The notes under the pieces: model-generated
Seen by the model: the letters and a program-made list of their open reading frames with translations, nothing else
The model's database searches: none
Told to the model about the DNA's origin: nothing
Assembly: GCA_964371035.1 (NCBI GenBank)
Contig: CAYJLG010000008.1
Location: 20,952 to 84,951 of the forward strand
Direction of reading: 5' to 3'
Length of the DNA: 64,000 bases
From: UBA1535 sp964371035
Lineage (GTDB): Bacteria > Bacillota > Clostridia > Tissierellales > Sedimentibacteraceae
Part shown: positions 60,781-64,000 of the stretch, piece after piece
Layout of the letters: every line of letters begins with the position of its first letter
Numbering within the stretch: the first letter of the stretch is position 1
Made by a program: the position numbers and the translations under genes

Positions 60781-60810
60781 AAAAAAAGGGAGTGATAATC
60801 TACCACTCCT
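60781..60810 (-). terminator. Terminator of glpX
   Basis: GGAGTG and CACTCC (60789-60794 with 60804-60809) pair over a nine-base loop, followed on the minus strand by a run of seven T. Confidence 0.8.
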
Positions 60811-60824
60811 AATAAACATTCTAT

Positions 60825-61805
60825 TTATTTTCCTACATAAGCATATTTAGGTTTTTTATCTAAAACATGCAAAGTGTCAATAAATCTTACTGTGCCTGTC
60901 TTTGAACGTGTAACCATTGAATATGTCTTGGCTCTATTATTAGAAAAATATCTTACACCTTTAAGAAGTTCACCATCAGATACTCCAGTTGCGGCAAATA
61001 ATACGTCATTGCCTTTTGCTAAATCTTCTATAGTTAAGACCTTATCTATTTTTCCGAGTCCCATGTCTAAGCATCTTTTTTCTTCTTCAGGAGTTTCAGG
61101 TGTTAGGATACCTTGGAATTCTCCGCCTAAGCATTTTATTGCAGCTGCTGCAATTACTCCTTCTGGAGCTCCGCCTTTTCCTATAAGTAAATCTACTCCC
61201 GAATCTTCAAAGCACGTAGCAATTGCAGTTGCAACGTCTCCATCTCCAAACAACTTAACTCTTGCTCCAACACTTCTTGCTGCATCTATATATTTTTGAT
61301 GTCTCTCTCTGTCAAGCATCGTTACTGTAATATCGCTAACATTTTTATTTAGGGCTTTTGCTAAATTATATATATTAACTTCTAAAGGCTGCGTAATATC
61401 TATTACGCCTACTCCTTTTGGTCCTGCAGCTATTTTATCCATATAAATATCTGGCGCATGTAACAAACAACCTTTTGGAGCTACAGCAACTACAGATAAA
61501 GCGTTTGGCAATCCTTTTGCACAAAGACTAGTACCATCAAGCGGATCTACAGCAATGTCTATTTCAGGGCTATTTTCACTTTGTCTTCCAATTTTTTCTC
61601 CGATATAAAGCATCGGTGCTTCGTCCATTTCGCCTTCACCGATTACTACTGTTCCGTTTATGTCTAGCACATCAAACATGCTTCTCATTCCGTCTACTGC
61701 AGCTTGATCAGCAATTTCTTTGTTTCCTCTTCCTAAGTAAGTTGCACAACCTAAAGCAGCTGCTTCAGTCACCCTCACAATATTTAAAGCCAATTCACGA
61801 TCCAT
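60825..61805 (-). CDS. glpX: Class II fructose-1,6-bisphosphatase
   Basis: GlpX removes the 1-phosphate from fructose 1,6-bisphosphate in gluconeogenesis. The motifs VIGEGEMDEAPMLYIGE near residue 55, DPLDGTSLCAKGLPNALSV near 87 and LIGKGGAPEGVIAAAAIKC near 205 are diagnostic. The 326-residue length is standard. AAGGAG precedes ATG. It follows the kce gene by 23 bases on the same strand, so the two are probably co-transcribed. Confidence 0.95.
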   Translation of the reverse strand: MDRELALNIVRVTEAAALGCATYLGRGNKEIADQAAVDGMRSMFDVLDINGTVVIGEGEMDEAPMLYIGEKIGRQSENSPEIDIAVDPLDGTSLCAKGLPNALSVVAVAPKGCLLHAPDIYMDKIAAGPKGVGVIDITQPLEVNIYNLAKALNKNVSDITVTMLDRERHQKYIDAARSVGARVKLFGDGDVATAIATCFEDSGVDLLIGKGGAPEGVIAAAAIKCLGGEFQGILTPETPEEEKRCLDMGLGKIDKVLTIEDLAKGNDVLFAATGVSDGELLKGVRYFSNNRAKTYSMVTRSKTGTVRFIDTLHVLDKKPKYAYVGK

Positions 61806-61828
61806 TTAAAAATCTCCTTAGTCTATTG

Positions 61829-62650
61829 TTATTTGTTTATTCCTAAAATATTTCTAGCTTCGTTTGGTGTTGCTATTTCTCGGCCTAACAGTTTTGCTAA
61901 TTTTACAACTTTTTCTACCATTTCACCGTTAGATTTTGCTAATACTCCTTTTTCTAAGTATAAGCTGTCTTCAAAACCTATTCTTACATGTCCACCCATT
62001 GAAATTGTCGCTGCAGCAATGCTCCATGCTGATCTACCTATGCCTGTTGCTGTCCATGTCGAACCTTGAGGAATACTACCAACCATAAACACTAAATCTC
62101 TAATAGTTGCTGAAATTTGAACACCTAGCACAAAATCAAAGTGTAATGGATGGACTAATAAACCTTTTTTGTCTATCTTTAAAGCTATATCGATCATACC
62201 TTTATCAAACACTTCTAGCTCAGGTTTTATGCCTCTTTCTTTCATTATTTTTGCAAAATTCATGATAGTATTATCTGAATTAACAAAAATTTCATCTCCA
62301 CCAAAATTACATGTGCCGCAATCTAATGTTGCAAATTCAGGTGTCGGTGTTATATCTGTAGAAGCTAATCTTTCTAAATCTGTCATACCTACTGCTCCAC
62401 CTGTTGAAGGTTGAATAATTACATCAGGACAAAGAGCTCTAATCGCATCTACTGCTTGTTGAAATCTCTCTGTATTTTGAGTCGGAGTACCATCATCAAA
62501 TCTTACATGAAGGTGTATAATCGAAGCTCCTGCATCGTATGCTGATTTTGCTTCTCTAGCTACTTCCTCTATAGTATATGGTACTGCAGGATTTTGTTCT
62601 TTAGTCACTTCTGCACCACTTATTGCAGCTGTGATAATCAATTTTTCCAT
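61829..62650 (-). CDS. kce: 3-keto-5-aminohexanoate cleavage enzyme (BKACE family)
   Basis: In lysine fermentation this zinc enzyme converts 3-keto-5-aminohexanoate and acetyl-CoA to 3-aminobutyryl-CoA and acetoacetate. The sequence opens with EKLIITAAISGAEVTKEQNP. It has the zinc ligands in SIIHLHVR near residue 45 and HFDFVLGVQ, plus GHVRIGFEDSLYL near residue 225. GGAGGAAAA fits ATG at 62650, so the frame from 62713 is trimmed, giving 273 residues. The sequence strongly resembles Kce proper. The other lysine genes (kdd, kal, kamDE) are not next to it, so another BKACE substrate remains possible. Confidence 0.85.
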   Translation of the reverse strand: MEKLIITAAISGAEVTKEQNPAVPYTIEEVAREAKSAYDAGASIIHLHVRFDDGTPTQNTERFQQAVDAIRALCPDVIIQPSTGGAVGMTDLERLASTDITPTPEFATLDCGTCNFGGDEIFVNSDNTIMNFAKIMKERGIKPELEVFDKGMIDIALKIDKKGLLVHPLHFDFVLGVQISATIRDLVFMVGSIPQGSTWTATGIGRSAWSIAAATISMGGHVRIGFEDSLYLEKGVLAKSNGEMVEKVVKLAKLLGREIATPNEARNILGINK

Positions 62651-62752
62651 TTTTCCTCCTAAATATTTATTTTTGCCTACCACTATTTTACTAAAATCGA
62701 TAATTAAAGTCAAACATCAATTTATAACATATGCAGTTAATTAAGTTGTTAT

Positions 62753-62852
62753 GTTGCTATTCGCAGTTTACACAAGTATCCTATTCGAAGTACTCGGCGT
62801 CATATTTCATTAGTTTTTCCCGTTTGGCTTGCAAATAACTATGAACAGTAAT
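62753..62852 (+). repeat. MITE-like element F, 100-bp deletion derivative with 8-bp target duplication
   Basis: GTTGTTAT flanks the copy at 62745-62752 and 62853-62860. The left end reads GTTGCTATTCGCAG. It joins directly to the right-half block (GAAGTACTCGGCGTCATATT, TAGTTTTTCCCGTTTG) and ends in ACTATGAACAGTAAT. The central core of elements D and E is missing. Confidence 0.7.
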
Positions 62853-62875
62853 GTTGTTATAACTTTATATTTAAA

Positions 62876-62911
62876 AAAGATAACAGCTATACGGAAATCA
62901 CTGTTATCTTT
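62876..62911 (-). terminator. Terminator of pspA
   Basis: AAAGATAACAG and CTGTTATCTTT pair over a 14-base loop, followed on the minus strand by a T-run. Confidence 0.8.
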
Positions 62912-62930
62912 ATAATTTTGCATTTTGCCG

Positions 62931-63614
62931 CTATTTTAAGCCTAAAGATCTTTTAAGAGCTTCTAACTCAACGTCTATGTTTATATCTTCTTGAGTATAT
63001 TTTTTTTCAAGTTCATCAAGTTCATCAATTTCATCAATTGATAAAAAATTTAACTCTTCTTGGGCTTTAGCTACATCAAGCATATAATCAATCTTTTTTT
63101 CTAATCGATTGAATTTACCAGCCATACCCTCCAAGCTAGTGTTTTTGCCTAACTCATATGTTTTAACTTGCGATTTTGTTAATGATTTTTTTGATTTTAT
63201 TTCATCTCTTTTAAAATGGAGAGTGCTGATATCTTCAACTAGTTTATCGTGCAGTTGACGCATTTTAGATGCATTTTCTTTTGCTAAATCATACGCAAGC
63301 TTCTTCTTGTGTTCATCTTTTTCCAAACTATTTTTCTTGTTTAAAAATACTTTGGCATCATCGTCATTTCCCATAGCAATCGCCTTTTTAGCAAGTTCGA
63401 TACAATTTTCTTTTTTTTCTAAAACTTCATCTAACTCACGCTTTGTACGGCTTTCTTCTGCCATGATCCCCGCAGTTTCTTTTTTTACTTCGTCTAAATC
63501 CATAGACGCTTGTCTTATGTATTGGTCGATCAATTTTTCAGGATCTTCACCTTTGTCAACAATCGCATTAAGATTAGATTCTAAAATAAAACTTATCCTT
63601 TTTAAAATACTCAT
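62931..63614 (-). CDS. pspA: PspA/IM30-family membrane-stress protein
   Basis: PspA-type proteins bind stressed membranes and form large assemblies. The 227-residue sequence is almost wholly helical and coiled-coil, with the N-terminal amphipathic helix (SILKRISFILESNLNAIVDK), then EDPEKLIDQYIRQASMDLDE. GAGGAG precedes ATG. The gene follows, by 33 bases, one for a repeat-rich zinc-ribbon protein, an arrangement like Bacillus ydjF-ydjG neighbourhoods. A membrane-stress role is inferred from family. Confidence 0.9.
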   Translation of the reverse strand: MSILKRISFILESNLNAIVDKGEDPEKLIDQYIRQASMDLDEVKKETAGIMAEESRTKRELDEVLEKKENCIELAKKAIAMGNDDDAKVFLNKKNSLEKDEHKKKLAYDLAKENASKMRQLHDKLVEDISTLHFKRDEIKSKKSLTKSQVKTYELGKNTSLEGMAGKFNRLEKKIDYMLDVAKAQEELNFLSIDEIDELDELEKKYTQEDINIDVELEALKRSLGLK

Positions 63615-63647
63615 TTTCTCTCCTCAAATATCTTGTACCTCTTTTGA

Positions 63648-64000
63648 TTACATCTTTCCATCACAAAATGGACAATTTCCATTTGGAGTTGGATTTGTCT
63701 CAGCTTGGCAAGATGGACAAACAGAGCCAAATGCCGCCGTGTTTGTCTGGTTTCCCATTTGTTGTGGATAACCTCCTTGTTGAGGGTAGCCACCTTGTTG
63801 AGGGTAACCGCCCTGCTGTTGCTGATAACCGCCTTGTTGAGGGTAGCCGCCTTGCTGTGGGTAGCCGCCTTGCTGTTGCGGATAACCGCCCTGCTGTTGC
63901 TGATAACCGCCTTGTTGAGGGTAGCCACCTTGTTGAGGGTAGCCTCCTTGTTGTTGAGGATAACCGCCCTGCTGTTGAGGATAACCTCCTTGCATAGGTT
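63648..64000 (-). CDS. GGYPQQ-repeat zinc-ribbon protein, C-terminal part (runs off the right end)
   Basis: The visible C-terminus consists of about 85 residues of tandem GGYPQQ units with one to three extra Gln, then a short linker and a zinc ribbon (CPSCQ and CPFC) before the stop at 63648. The frame remains open to the window edge; the ATG at 63995 is inside the repeat and is probably not the start. Similar tails occur on zinc-ribbon proteins near pspA and SPFH genes. The low-complexity Gly-Tyr-Pro-Gln tract may favour self-association; this is inference. Confidence 0.7.
   Translation of the reverse strand, partial: PMQGGYPQQQGGYPQQQGGYPQQGGYPQQGGYQQQQGGYPQQQGGYPQQGGYPQQGGYQQQQGGYPQQGGYPQQGGYPQQMGNQTNTAAFGSVCPSCQAETNPTPNGNCPFCDGKM

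Noticed and set aside
63644..63997. Open frame on the plus strand across the repeat tract (repeating LVEGSHLVEG-type units)
   Set aside because: It is the antisense of the GGYPQQ coding repeats. Tandem repeats of 18-24 bases stay open in several frames, and the minus strand has the zinc ribbon and sensible context.

Overview
The window is AT-rich DNA from a low-GC Gram-positive anaerobe, most likely a clostridial amino-acid fermenter (Peptostreptococcales-like; this placement is inference). The signs are strong GGAGG ribosome-binding sites, consensus sigma-A promoters, typical Firmicutes gene blocks (metG-tatD-rnmV-ksgA and dnaX-ybaB-recR), two [FeFe]-hydrogenase-type proteins, a lysine-fermentation enzyme (kce) and a beta-aspartyl peptide uptake and degradation operon. 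No tRNA, rRNA, CRISPR array, transposase or integrase was seen.

Layout. 0-4.8 kb: the 5' part of a HutD-family gene with a possible attenuator leader, a tandem PPK2 polyphosphate kinase, an acetamidase/formamidase, a PHP-domain phosphoesterase and two small genes. 4.8-12.4 kb is an accessory island. It holds degraded toxin and regulator fragments, an intact Fic toxin with its antitoxin, a truncated Abi gene, a second Fic gene broken by two single-base deletions, and a LytTR two-component system with an ABC exporter and two tiny membrane proteins. 12.4-24.8 kb: housekeeping genes (rlmD, thioesterase, flavodoxin, ptsI, a secreted glucosaminidase, nox, a CBS-ACT protein, a pseudouridine synthase, an MBL hydrolase, fba). 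25.1-28.7 kb: a second LytTR system transcribed towards two stand-alone exported 3-TM proteins, with direct-repeat LytTR sites between. 28.8-33.3 kb: metG-(membrane protein)-tatD-rnmV-ksgA. 33.4-36 kb: a DUF362 ferredoxin protein, a small membrane protein and a lipoprotein.

36-49.2 kb is the most coherent accessory system. A peptide ABC transporter (oppA-B-C and a fused DF ATPase), isoaspartyl dipeptidase IadA, a cyanophycinase-like S51 peptidase and two sigma-54 activators lie on one strand. A good -24/-12 promoter and a phased repeat array sit in front of oppA. Together they suggest import of isoaspartyl peptides or cyanophycin fragments and their cleavage to aspartate plus a second amino acid.

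49.2-55.8 kb: degV, recR, ybaB, dnaX, rpmE and rho. 56-60.7 kb: a four-gene [FeFe]-hydrogenase cluster with a PAS domain and a PP2C/SpoIIE phosphatase, matching the hfsABCD layout, behind a perfect sigma-A promoter and a Rex-like site. 60.8-64 kb: glpX, kce, pspA and the C-terminal part of a GGYPQQ-repeat zinc-ribbon protein.

Scattered between operons is a family of short non-coding elements (about 100-370 bp) with inverted ends and, at five sites, matching 7-9 bp flanking duplications. They look like MITEs whose transposase lies outside the window.
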